Positions 57,601-64,000 of a stretch of DNA of 64,000 bases are shown in pieces. Numbering within the stretch: position 1 is the stretch's first letter; each line of letters begins with the position of its first letter. Both the position numbers and the translations under genes were made by a program. The notes under the pieces were generated by a model. That model was not told where the DNA came from. It saw only the letters and a program-made list of their open reading frames with translations, and made no database searches. The DNA is from Pengzhenrongella sicca (GTDB taxonomy: Bacteria; Actinomycetota; Actinomycetes; Actinomycetales; Cellulomonadaceae). The stretch lies in contig NZ_CP071868.1 in assembly GCF_017569225.1 (NCBI RefSeq), positions 434,001-498,000 on the forward strand. Direction: 5' to 3'.

Positions 57601-58277
57601 CGGCCATCACCGAGATCCAGGGCCGCATCGGCGAGATCCAGGCCGCGATGCAGACCCTACGGACTGGGGCGACGCAGACGTCGGCCACGACCTCGGCGTC
57701 GGCCGCGGCGGCGCTGGCCGCCGCGACGACCGAGTCGTCGACGTCGTTCGCGGACGCCCTGGCCGCCCTGACGGGCACCGGCGCGACCGCTACCGCGACG
57801 ACCGGGGACACCACGGCGGGCTCGACGACGGCGACCGGCGCGTCGCTCGTCGCCGCCGCCGGGAAGTACGTCGGGGTCCCGTACGTGTGGGGCGGCGAGG
57901 ACCCGGCGACCGGGCTCGACTGCTCGGGGCTCGTGCAGCGCGCGATGGCCGACCTCGGCATCGACGTCCCTCGGGTGGCCAAGGACCAGGCGAAGCTCGG
58001 CACCGCCGTCGCGTCGCTCGACGAGGCGAAGGCGGGCGACCTGCTGGTCTTCGACGGCGGCTCGCACATCGGCATCTACGTGGGGGATGGCAGGATGATC
58101 GACGCACCGAAGCCCGGCAAGTCCGTCGCGGTGCGCGACGTGTTCGAGACGCCCACGGCCATCCGCCGGGTGCTCCCCGAGGCGAGCGCCCCGACCGCGG
58201 ACACGTCCACCGTGACGACGACCGCGGACCTCCAGCGGTACGCGCTGACGATGATGAGCCAGCGGGTGGCCGCATGA
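57597..58277 (+). CDS. NlpC/P60 peptidoglycan hydrolase in the flagellar operon
   Basis: A 226-aa C40 cysteine peptidase. An Ala/Thr/Ser-rich N-terminal 80 residues without an obvious Sec signal peptide precede the NlpC/P60 domain (about 82-190): VGVPYVWGGEDPATGLDCSGLVQRA with C109, SHIGIYVGDGRMIDAP with H157 and a polar D169 at the usual third position. It is coupled to fliJ and fliK by ATGA overlaps, so it probably cuts the wall for rod growth as FlgJ does in Gram-negatives. Export through the flagellar apparatus is inferred from the missing signal peptide. Confidence 0.92.
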   Translation: MTAITEIQGRIGEIQAAMQTLRTGATQTSATTSASAAAALAAATTESSTSFADALAALTGTGATATATTGDTTAGSTTATGASLVAAAGKYVGVPYVWGGEDPATGLDCSGLVQRAMADLGIDVPRVAKDQAKLGTAVASLDEAKAGDLLVFDGGSHIGIYVGDGRMIDAPKPGKSVAVRDVFETPTAIRRVLPEASAPTADTSTVTTTADLQRYALTMMSQRVAA

Positions 58278-60025
58278 GCATGCAGGCGGTGGCGGCGCCC
58301 GCCCGCGCCGAGCAGGGCGGCGCGCCGACGGGGCGCGGTCGCCGCGACGGGGCGGCGTCCTCGACCGCGTTCGCGGCCGTGCTCGGCTCTGAGCTCGCCC
58401 AGCCGGAGTCCGCCCAGCCCGAGCCTGCCCAACCCGAGAGCGGCCAGCCGGAGCTTGCCCCGCCCGAGTTCGCCCAACCCGACGCCCAGCCCGAGGCCGA
58501 CGTCGTGGCCGTGCCGGTCGACGTGCGTCCGGTACCGGCGGCAGTGCTCGCAGCGGTGCTCGCCAGCCCGCCCGCCGATGCGGCGGACGTGCGCGCTGCG
58601 GCCGCCGACGCGAGTCCGCGCGACCACGCCGTGGTCGACGACGCGGTGGTCGACGACGCGGTGGTCGACGCTGTCACGGACCCGACCATCGGGCCGAATG
58701 CCGTCGAGCAGGGTCTCCCCGGTGCGAATCTCGGCTCGCTCACGGTCACCGCGGTGCCGGCCGCCGGCGCGCCGGTGGCCGCTCCCGTCGTGCCGACGAG
58801 CGCGCAGGCCGTCACTGCCCCGGCACCCACCGCCTCGGGTCCGGCCGCTCCGACACCGACCGCGCTGGCCACGACCGCGCCTGCGACGACGTCGCTCGCC
58901 GCGACCGCGCCGGCCGCCGCCTCGCTGCCGGGCCCGAGCGCCGGGCCCGCCCTCGGCGGCGCCGCGCGTCCGCTCGCGGCCGTCGCACCGGCTCCCCTCG
59001 TTCCGGCCGCCGTCGCGCCGGTCGCGGCCCCCGCGATCGACGGCGCCGCGCCTGCCCAGGGAGAGACCGCCCGTTCTGTCGCGGTGGGTGGCCCCGGCGT
59101 GACCTTCGGGGCGTATCTCGCCGCGAGCGCCGCGGCGCCCGTGGGTCGGACGCCGGCGTCGGCCTTGACCGCTTCGACCGGGTCGACGGCCGTGACCGCC
59201 GCGGCCGAGTCGACCGCCTCGCCCACCGCGACGGCGGCCGTCGCGCCGACCGGCGCCCCCGCGACGCTCGCTGCGGCGCTCGTCGCCGGGCTCGTGCCGG
59301 CCGCCGGGCCCGCGCTGCGCGCGGGCGCGACGAGCACCGACGAGGCCGCGATCCGCGGTGCCGGCCCGGTGCTGGCCGCCGCGCCGGCTGCCGCCGAGCC
59401 CTCCTCGGTCGCCGCCGCGACCGGGAGCCCCACGTCGACGGTTGCCCCTGCGGCGCCCGGCGATCCCGCCGCGGCACTCGCGGGCGCGCCGTCGCTCGTG
59501 CCCGCGACGCCCGCCGCGCCCGTCGCGACCGCCACGCCCGCCGCGCCGCTGCCGAGCGTCGCGCCCGAGCGCGCGGTCGCCACGCAGCTGGCGGGCCCGA
59601 TCGCCGAGCTTCGCTCGGCGGGGCCGGGGGAGCACGTGCTTGTGGTCCGCGTCTCGCCCGAGAGCATCGGCCCGGTGCGCGTCCTCGCGCACCTCGGTGC
59701 CGACGGCGTGCGGATCGAGCTGCTCGGCGGCTCCGACCAGGCCAAGGAGGCGCTGCGCGCGGCGCTGCCGGACCTGCGCCGCGAGCTCGCCGCCGTCGGC
59801 CTCAACGCCGCCCTGTCGCTCGGCTCGGACGGTCGCCAGCCGGGGCCTGCCGGTGGCGGCTTCGGGCACACCGGGTCGGAGGGCTCCAGGGCCCGCGGCG
59901 AGCCGCACGCCGCAGGCAGCGGCCAGCAGGGTCGCGCCGGCTCGGGAGCCGACGGCTCCGCCGCCGACCTGCCCCCCGTTCGCACGGGCGCCGCCGGCGC
60001 CCGCCGCCTGGACATCACGATCTGA
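58274..60025 (+). CDS. fliK: Flagellar hook-length control protein FliK
   Basis: A 583-aa exported ruler. It is mostly Ala/Pro/Thr/Val low-complexity sequence, including an AQPE-type repeat (ELAQPESAQPEPAQPESGQ, about residues 38-58). The conserved Flg_hook domain sits near the end (RSAGPGEHVLVVRVSPESIGPVRVLAHLGADGVRIELLGGSDQAKEALRAALPDLRRELAAVGLNA, about 460-525). A Gly/Ser/Arg-rich tail follows. Start ATG 58274 overlaps the hydrolase stop. Confidence 0.9.
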   Translation: MSMQAVAAPARAEQGGAPTGRGRRDGAASSTAFAAVLGSELAQPESAQPEPAQPESGQPELAPPEFAQPDAQPEADVVAVPVDVRPVPAAVLAAVLASPPADAADVRAAAADASPRDHAVVDDAVVDDAVVDAVTDPTIGPNAVEQGLPGANLGSLTVTAVPAAGAPVAAPVVPTSAQAVTAPAPTASGPAAPTPTALATTAPATTSLAATAPAAASLPGPSAGPALGGAARPLAAVAPAPLVPAAVAPVAAPAIDGAAPAQGETARSVAVGGPGVTFGAYLAASAAAPVGRTPASALTASTGSTAVTAAAESTASPTATAAVAPTGAPATLAAALVAGLVPAAGPALRAGATSTDEAAIRGAGPVLAAAPAAAEPSSVAAATGSPTSTVAPAAPGDPAAALAGAPSLVPATPAAPVATATPAAPLPSVAPERAVATQLAGPIAELRSAGPGEHVLVVRVSPESIGPVRVLAHLGADGVRIELLGGSDQAKEALRAALPDLRRELAAVGLNAALSLGSDGRQPGPAGGGFGHTGSEGSRARGEPHAAGSGQQGRAGSGADGSAADLPPVRTGAAGARRLDITI

Positions 60026-60050
60026 TGCGTTACGACGAGGAGACCCGCCC

Positions 60051-60515
60051 ATGACTGTCGAATCCATCGCCGCGGCGAGCGCCGGGACGAGCCTGACGAG
60101 CGACGTCGTCGGTGGCGGGATGTACACCGGCACCGCCGCCGCGAAAGACACCGCCTCCAACACGCTGGACAAGCAGGCCTTCCTCGAGCTGCTCGTCACG
60201 CAGCTGCGCAACCAGGACCCGAGCTCGCCCATGGACTCGAACACCCTGATGGCCCAGACGACCCAGATGGCCTCGATGGAGTCGCTCACGGAGATCTCGA
60301 CGACCTCGCGCGAGGCGTTCGCGCTCCAGATGCGCGCCTCCGCCGCGGCCCTCGTCGGGCAGAGCGTCAGCTACTCCAACGGGACCGAAACCATCACGGG
60401 CATCGCGACCTCGGTCTCGTACGCGGCCTCGGTGCCGACCGTCACGGTCGGCGGCAAGGCGGTCCCGCTCGACTCCATCTCGACCGTCTCGACCACGGCC
60501 ACGACTACTCCCTGA
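60051..60515 (+). CDS. flgD: Flagellar hook assembly protein FlgD
   Basis: A 154-aa hook cap. The conserved N-terminal block LDKQAFLELLVTQLRNQDPSSPMDSNTLMAQTTQMASMESL is unmistakable. The C-terminal part is short compared with E. coli FlgD, as in other Gram-positives. ATG 60051 has GAGGAG 8 nt upstream. Confidence 0.95.
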   Translation: MTVESIAAASAGTSLTSDVVGGGMYTGTAAAKDTASNTLDKQAFLELLVTQLRNQDPSSPMDSNTLMAQTTQMASMESLTEISTTSREAFALQMRASAAALVGQSVSYSNGTETITGIATSVSYAASVPTVTVGGKAVPLDSISTVSTTATTTP

Positions 60516-60598
60516 CGAGCTCGCCCCGCCCAGCTCGCGCTCGACCCGCTCGCCCCGAACGTCCTCTCGACTGCACCGCCCCACCGAAGGGAAACACC

Positions 60599-61777
60599 AT
60601 GCTTCGCTCGCTCTTCTCCGGCATCAGCGGCCTCAAGGCCCACCAGACGATGCTCGACGTGTCTGGCAACAACATCGCCAACGTCAACACGACCGGGTAC
60701 AAGTCCTCGCAGACCCAGTTCCAGGACACGCTGTCGCAGGTCATCAGCACGGCAACGGCCGGCACCAACGCCGCGGGCGGGACGAACCCGGCCCAGGTCG
60801 GCCTCGGGGTCCGGGTCGCGGGCATCACCACGAACTTCACGCAGGGCGCCGCCCAGCTCACCAACGTGAGCACCGACATGATGATCAGCGGCGACGGCTT
60901 CTTCACCGTCCGCAGCGGCGCGCAGACGCTGTTCACCCGCGCCGGCGGCTTCAGCTTCGACTCGACCGGTCACCTCGTGACGGCGAGCGGGGCGTTCGTC
61001 CAGGGCTGGGCCGCGACCGACGGGGCGATCAACACGAACGGCGGGCTCAGCGACCTCCAGCTGCCGACCGAGGCGATGGGCGCGAAGGCGTCCACCGCGG
61101 CGTCGTTCACGGGGAACGTGCCCACCGACGCCGACGGGACCGCGGCGGACATCGTCCGCACGATCGACGTGTTCGACAACCTCGGCCAGTCCCGGACGGT
61201 CACCCTGACGTTCTCGAACACGGCCGCCGGCGCCTGGAGCGTCGCCGCCTCCGACGGCAGCGCCGCGGTCGCCGCGACGCCCCTCGCCTTCGACGCCGCG
61301 GGCAAGCTGACCTCGCCGACCTCGCTCGCGCTCGGCGCCGTGGCCGTCGACATCGGGGCCATCACTGGCTTCGCGAGCCTGAGCACCCTCGCCGCCGGCA
61401 CCCAGGACGGCCAGGAGGCCGGCACGCTGCAGTCCTTCGCGCTGAGCTCGGACGGCACGCTCATGGGCTCCTACAGCAACGGGCTCACGCAGGCCATCGG
61501 CCAGCTCGCGCTCGCCACCTTCAACAACCCGGCGGGGCTCGAGAAGACCGGCGACTCGATGTACACGACGAGCGTCAACTCCGGCGCGGCGGAGATCGGC
61601 ACGGCCGGCACCGGCGGCCGCGGCTCGCTCGCCAACGGCGCGCTCGAGATGTCGAACGTGGACCTCTCGTCCGAGTTCACCAACCTGATCATCGCCCAGC
61701 GCGGGTTCCAGGCGAACGCGCGCGTCATCACGACGTCCGACTCGCTGCTCGAGGAGCTCGTCAACCTCAAGCGCTGA
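60599..61777 (+). CDS. flgE: Flagellar hook protein FlgE
   Basis: A 392-aa hook subunit. The N-terminus is MLRSLFSGISGLKAHQTMLDVSGNNIANVNTTGYKSSQTQFQDTL, with the central VSTDMMISGDGFFTVRSGAQTLFTRAGGFSFDSTGHLVTASG, and the C-terminus is LEMSNVDLSSEFTNLIIAQRGFQANARVITTSDSLLEELVNLKR. The AAGGGAAACACC just before ATG 60599 includes a ribosome site. It is last in the flgB operon and is followed by a large hairpin. Confidence 0.96.
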   Translation: MLRSLFSGISGLKAHQTMLDVSGNNIANVNTTGYKSSQTQFQDTLSQVISTATAGTNAAGGTNPAQVGLGVRVAGITTNFTQGAAQLTNVSTDMMISGDGFFTVRSGAQTLFTRAGGFSFDSTGHLVTASGAFVQGWAATDGAINTNGGLSDLQLPTEAMGAKASTAASFTGNVPTDADGTAADIVRTIDVFDNLGQSRTVTLTFSNTAAGAWSVAASDGSAAVAATPLAFDAAGKLTSPTSLALGAVAVDIGAITGFASLSTLAAGTQDGQEAGTLQSFALSSDGTLMGSYSNGLTQAIGQLALATFNNPAGLEKTGDSMYTTSVNSGAAEIGTAGTGGRGSLANGALEMSNVDLSSEFTNLIIAQRGFQANARVITTSDSLLEELVNLKR

Positions 61778-61788
61778 GGTCGCCTGGC

Positions 61789-61855
61789 CTGACCTGCGCA
61801 GCGTCCGCATCCCGGGGTGCCCGAGGCCCCCCGGGCGCGGACGCTGCGCGGTCAG
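61789..61855 (+). terminator. Long hairpin ending the flgB-flgE operon
   Basis: CTGACC plus GCGCAGCGTCCGC (61789-61808, one bulged T) pairs with 61837-61855. Inner CCGGGG/CCCCGG pairing extends it. Confidence 0.85.
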
Positions 61856-61885
61856 CAGACGAGAGCGGTTCGCGGCCCCGGAAGG

Positions 61886-61915
61886 CTCATGCCGACGCCG
61901 GACGGGCCGATGAGG
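61886..61915 (+). promoter_or_regulatory. Flagellar sigma-28-type promoter motif, flbD-motAB operon
   Basis: CTCATGC, 13 nt, GCCGATGAGG, located between the flgE terminator and flbD. Confidence 0.65.
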
Positions 61916-61923
61916 TGGGTACA

Positions 61924-61941
61924 GGGCTCATGGATGGGCCC
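61924..61941 (+). promoter_or_regulatory. Leader hairpin with GGA loop before flbD (CsrA-site candidate)
   Basis: A 7-bp stem GGGCTCA/TGGGCCC with loop TGGA. It shares the 11-mer CATGGATGGGC with the flagellin leader hairpins. Confidence 0.4.
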
Positions 61942-61970
61942 GATGGATCTAACCAAGGACGGGGAATGCT

Positions 61971-62267
61971 GTGATTATCGTGACGCGCCTGAATGGCCCC
62001 CAGTTCGCGATCAATCCCGATCTGCTCCAGCGCATCGACAGCACCCCGGACACGATCCTCACGCTCGTCGACGGCACCAAGTACATCGTGCAGGAGTCCA
62101 TGCACGACGTCATCGAGCTCATCACCGAGTACCGCGCGGCCCTCGTGGCGCGCGCGCAGGATGTTCAGCAGAGCCTCGGCCTGCGGGCCGCTCCTGACCC
62201 GGCCGACGAGGCGCAGGCCGAGTCCGCGCTCGCGCCGCCCGTCCAGCTGCACCCGCGGAGGCTCTGA
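61971..62267 (+). CDS. flbD: FlbD-family flagellar protein
   Basis: A 98-aa protein. The conserved core is MIIVTRLNGPQFAINPDLLQRIDSTPDTILTLVDGTKYIVQESMHDVIELITEYR, the FlbD (Gram-positive, non-Caulobacter) signature. The C-terminal 35 residues are Ala/Pro-rich. Start GTG 61971. It is first before motA, which overlaps by 1 nt. FlbD proteins sit in flagellar operons of Gram-positives; their function is poorly defined. Confidence 0.93.
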   Translation: MIIVTRLNGPQFAINPDLLQRIDSTPDTILTLVDGTKYIVQESMHDVIELITEYRAALVARAQDVQQSLGLRAAPDPADEAQAESALAPPVQLHPRRL

Positions 62268-63052
62268 TGGATCCGGCTGCGATCCTCGGGGTCGTCATCG
62301 CCTTCGGCGCCGTCCTCGCCTCGATTATCTTCGAGGGCTCCAGCCCGATGTCGGTGCTGCTGCCCGCGCCCATGCTGCTCGTGATCGGCGGAACCCTCGG
62401 TGCCGGCCTGACGGGCAGCACACTGAGGGACGCCAAGCGCGCGTTCGCCTCGCTGCCAGCGGTGTTCACCGCGAAGCTGCCCGAGCCCGAGGTCACGGTC
62501 GCCACCTTGGTCAGCCTCGCCGACCGGGCCCGGCGCGAGGGCCTGCTCGCGCTCGAGGACGCCGCCAAGGAGATCGACGACGCGTTCCTCAAGGCCGGCC
62601 TGCAGGCCGCCATCGACGGGACCGACCCCGAGGATCTGCGGATGATCCTCGACGACAAGATCCAGACCAAACGCGCCCAGGACCGATCGGTCGGCAAGTA
62701 CTTCGCCGACATGGGCGGCTACGCCCCGACCATCGGGATCATCGGCACCGTCGTCTCCCTCGTCCACGTGCTCGAGAACCTGTCCTCCCCGGACGTGCTC
62801 GGCCCGCTGATCGCGGCGGCCTTCGTCGCGACGCTGTGGGGCCTGCTGACCGCGAACCTGCTCTGGCTCCCGCTCGCCTCGCGCATCAAGCGTCTCTCGG
62901 ACCTCGAGTGCACCCAGATGGAGGTCGCCGTCGAGGGGCTGCTCGCGGTCCAGGCCGGTGCGAACCCGCGCCTGGTCGGCGAACGCCTGCGCAGCCTGCT
63001 GCCCGCCTCGGACGCCAAGGCCGACAAGCCCGCGAAGAAGGCCGCGGCGTGA
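62267..63052 (+). CDS. motA: Flagellar motor stator protein MotA
   Basis: A 261-aa, four-helix proton/ion channel subunit. TM segments are LGVVIAFGAVLASIIFEG, LLPAPMLLVIGGTLGAG, YAPTIGIIGTVVSLVHVLENLS and FVATLWGLLTANLLWLPLAS. The cytoplasmic loop contains charged REGLLALEDAAKEIDDAFLKAGLQAAIDGTDPEDLRMILDDKI, which contacts FliG. It is coupled to motB by a GTGA overlap. Confidence 0.96.
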   Translation: MDPAAILGVVIAFGAVLASIIFEGSSPMSVLLPAPMLLVIGGTLGAGLTGSTLRDAKRAFASLPAVFTAKLPEPEVTVATLVSLADRARREGLLALEDAAKEIDDAFLKAGLQAAIDGTDPEDLRMILDDKIQTKRAQDRSVGKYFADMGGYAPTIGIIGTVVSLVHVLENLSSPDVLGPLIAAAFVATLWGLLTANLLWLPLASRIKRLSDLECTQMEVAVEGLLAVQAGANPRLVGERLRSLLPASDAKADKPAKKAAA

Positions 63053-63948
63053 GCGCGCAGAAGGGCCGCAAGCCCCGCGTCCACGAGGAGGAGCACGAGA
63101 ACCACGAGCGGTGGGCGGTCAGCTACGCCGACATGATGACCGTGCTCGTCGGGCTCTTCATCGTGCTCTACGCGATGAGCCAGGTCGACCAGACGAAGTT
63201 CGAGGCGCTGCGCGGGTCGCTCGCGGCGGGCTTCGGCAACGCGTCGCCCACGGTGCTCACGGGTGCGGCGGGCCTCATGGACAGCGCCGGGACGGTCCCC
63301 GACACCGGCCTCCCGTCGGGGCCGGAGACGAACCAGATCGCCCCCGCCGCCGCCGTCGACCCCGCCGTCGACCCCGCGGACGTCCCCGCGACTGACGCCG
63401 GCGCGGACGGCGAGGTGCAGGCGGTCGCCCAGGCGCGCGACGAGCTGACGCGGCTGCTCGCGATGCAGGCCCAGATCGAAGCCAACCTCGCGGCGGTCGG
63501 CATGGCCGGGCAGGTGCGCTACGTCATCGACGCCCGCGGCCTGGTGATCGGGCTGGTCGCGAACGACTTCTACTTTGACGAGGGCAGCGCGGCGCTCAAG
63601 CCGGCCGCCACGACCGTCATCGACGCCGCCGGGCCCGTGCTCGCGGCGATCACCGACCAGATCTCGATCGAGGGCCACACGAACGCCACCCCGATCTCGG
63701 GCCGGTACGCGACCAACTGGGAGCTGTCCTCCGACCGCGCGACGCAGGTGCTGCGCCGGCTGGTCGAGAACAACGCTGTGCCCGGCGACCGCATCGCGGC
63801 CGTCGGCTACGGCTCGAGCCGGCCCCTCGTCGACAGCGGCGCGGACGCGCTGACGGCCAACCGCCGCGTCGACCTCGTCATCCACAGCCCGCTGCCCGAG
63901 CCGGTCCGCGAGTTGCTGCCCTCCATGGTCACCGGAACAGGAAAGTGA
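63049..63948 (+). CDS. motB: Flagellar motor stator protein MotB
   Basis: A 299-aa stator anchor. The single TM with the ion-binding D28 is in WAVSYADMMTVLVGLFIVLYAMSQVD. A plug/linker rich in Ala/Asp/Pro follows, then the OmpA-like peptidoglycan-binding domain (about 165-285) with FDEGSAALKPAATTVI, IEGHTNATPISGRYATNWELSSDRATQVLRRLVE and VGYGSSRPLVDSGADALTANRRVDLVI. Start GTG 63049 overlaps the motA stop. Confidence 0.96.
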   Translation: MSAQKGRKPRVHEEEHENHERWAVSYADMMTVLVGLFIVLYAMSQVDQTKFEALRGSLAAGFGNASPTVLTGAAGLMDSAGTVPDTGLPSGPETNQIAPAAAVDPAVDPADVPATDAGADGEVQAVAQARDELTRLLAMQAQIEANLAAVGMAGQVRYVIDARGLVIGLVANDFYFDEGSAALKPAATTVIDAAGPVLAAITDQISIEGHTNATPISGRYATNWELSSDRATQVLRRLVENNAVPGDRIAAVGYGSSRPLVDSGADALTANRRVDLVIHSPLPEPVRELLPSMVTGTGK

Positions 63949-63955
63949 GTACGCG

Positions 63956-64000
63956 ATGAGCATCGAGCAGAGGGTGGTCTCCAGTGCGGGGCGGTCCGTC
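63956..64000 (+). CDS. fliL: Start of the next flagellar gene, probably fliL (partial)
   Basis: Only 15 codons (MSIEQRVVSSAGRSV) are inside the window, starting 8 nt after motB with GGAAAG about 11 nt upstream. fliL is the usual neighbour after motB in this gene order. The sequence itself is too short to prove it. Confidence 0.45.
   Translation, partial: MSIEQRVVSSAGRSV

Overview
The window is chromosomal DNA of a motile, very high-GC Gram-positive actinobacterium. GC-rich third codon positions, frequent GTG starts, DUF3263/DUF4031/DUF3027/DUF2530 proteins, a WXG100 protein, a LytR_C protein and bacterial XPB all point there. A flagellated member of the Micrococcales such as a Cellulomonas relative fits best; this is inference from gene content, not a database match. 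No mobile element, CRISPR array or rRNA was seen.

Left part (1-24,100), housekeeping genes, mostly single: the 5' end of trehalose-6-phosphate synthase, a membrane Ser/Thr kinase, a DsbA-like thiol oxidoreductase, tRNA-Thr(TGT), an SGNH hydrolase, uracil-DNA glycosylase, DUF3263 and LytR_C proteins, a membrane GH15-like hydrolase, groEL behind two CIRCE operators, a lipoprotein hydrolase, an orphan WXG100 protein, an HD-domain protein, an OmpR-type two-component pair, PspA with a TPM-domain partner, a glutamine amidotransferase, XPB helicase and a helicase-associated protein. Many of these genes have a TANNNT box exactly 6-7 nt before the start codon, the signature of leaderless mRNAs.

Middle (24,100-29,900): a tightly overlapping set of cold-shock protein, DUF3027 protein, a 1057-aa sacsin/Hsp90-like ATPase and an MFS transporter, behind a repeat-rich leader and a perfect 68-bp nested inverted repeat.

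Right part (29,950-64,000), motility region: a degenerate-GGDEF/EAL protein; an EAL-like/HDOD protein; flgN-flgK-flgL-fliW on the minus strand; the flagellar sigma factor; three tandem flagellin genes; fliD-fliS and a small FliT-position gene; a sugar/acyl modification island (two glycosyltransferases, a beta-helix acyltransferase, a DegT aminotransferase, a WxcM-type acetyltransferase-ketoisomerase fusion, an acyl carrier protein, a short AMP-forming ligase and a FabG-like reductase); then flgB-flgC-fliE-F-G-H-I-J, an NlpC/P60 hydrolase, fliK-flgD-flgE, and flbD-motA-motB-(fliL).

A single promoter-like motif, CTCA(T/C/A)..-N13-(G/T)CCGAT(A/G)(A/G), with invariant spacing precedes eight motility units: the EAL gene, flgN, all three flagellins, the modification island, flgB and flbD. 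It has the spacing of a sigma-28 promoter but TCAT in place of TAAA at -35. It ties the modification island to motility. Leaders of the flagellins, flbD and flgB also carry small hairpins with GGA in the loop, which look like CsrA sites. FliW is encoded here, but no CsrA gene is seen in the window. The most interesting candidate system is the flagellin-modification island, where sigma-28-type control meets a 3-amino-sugar pathway and a dedicated ACP/ligase/reductase cassette.
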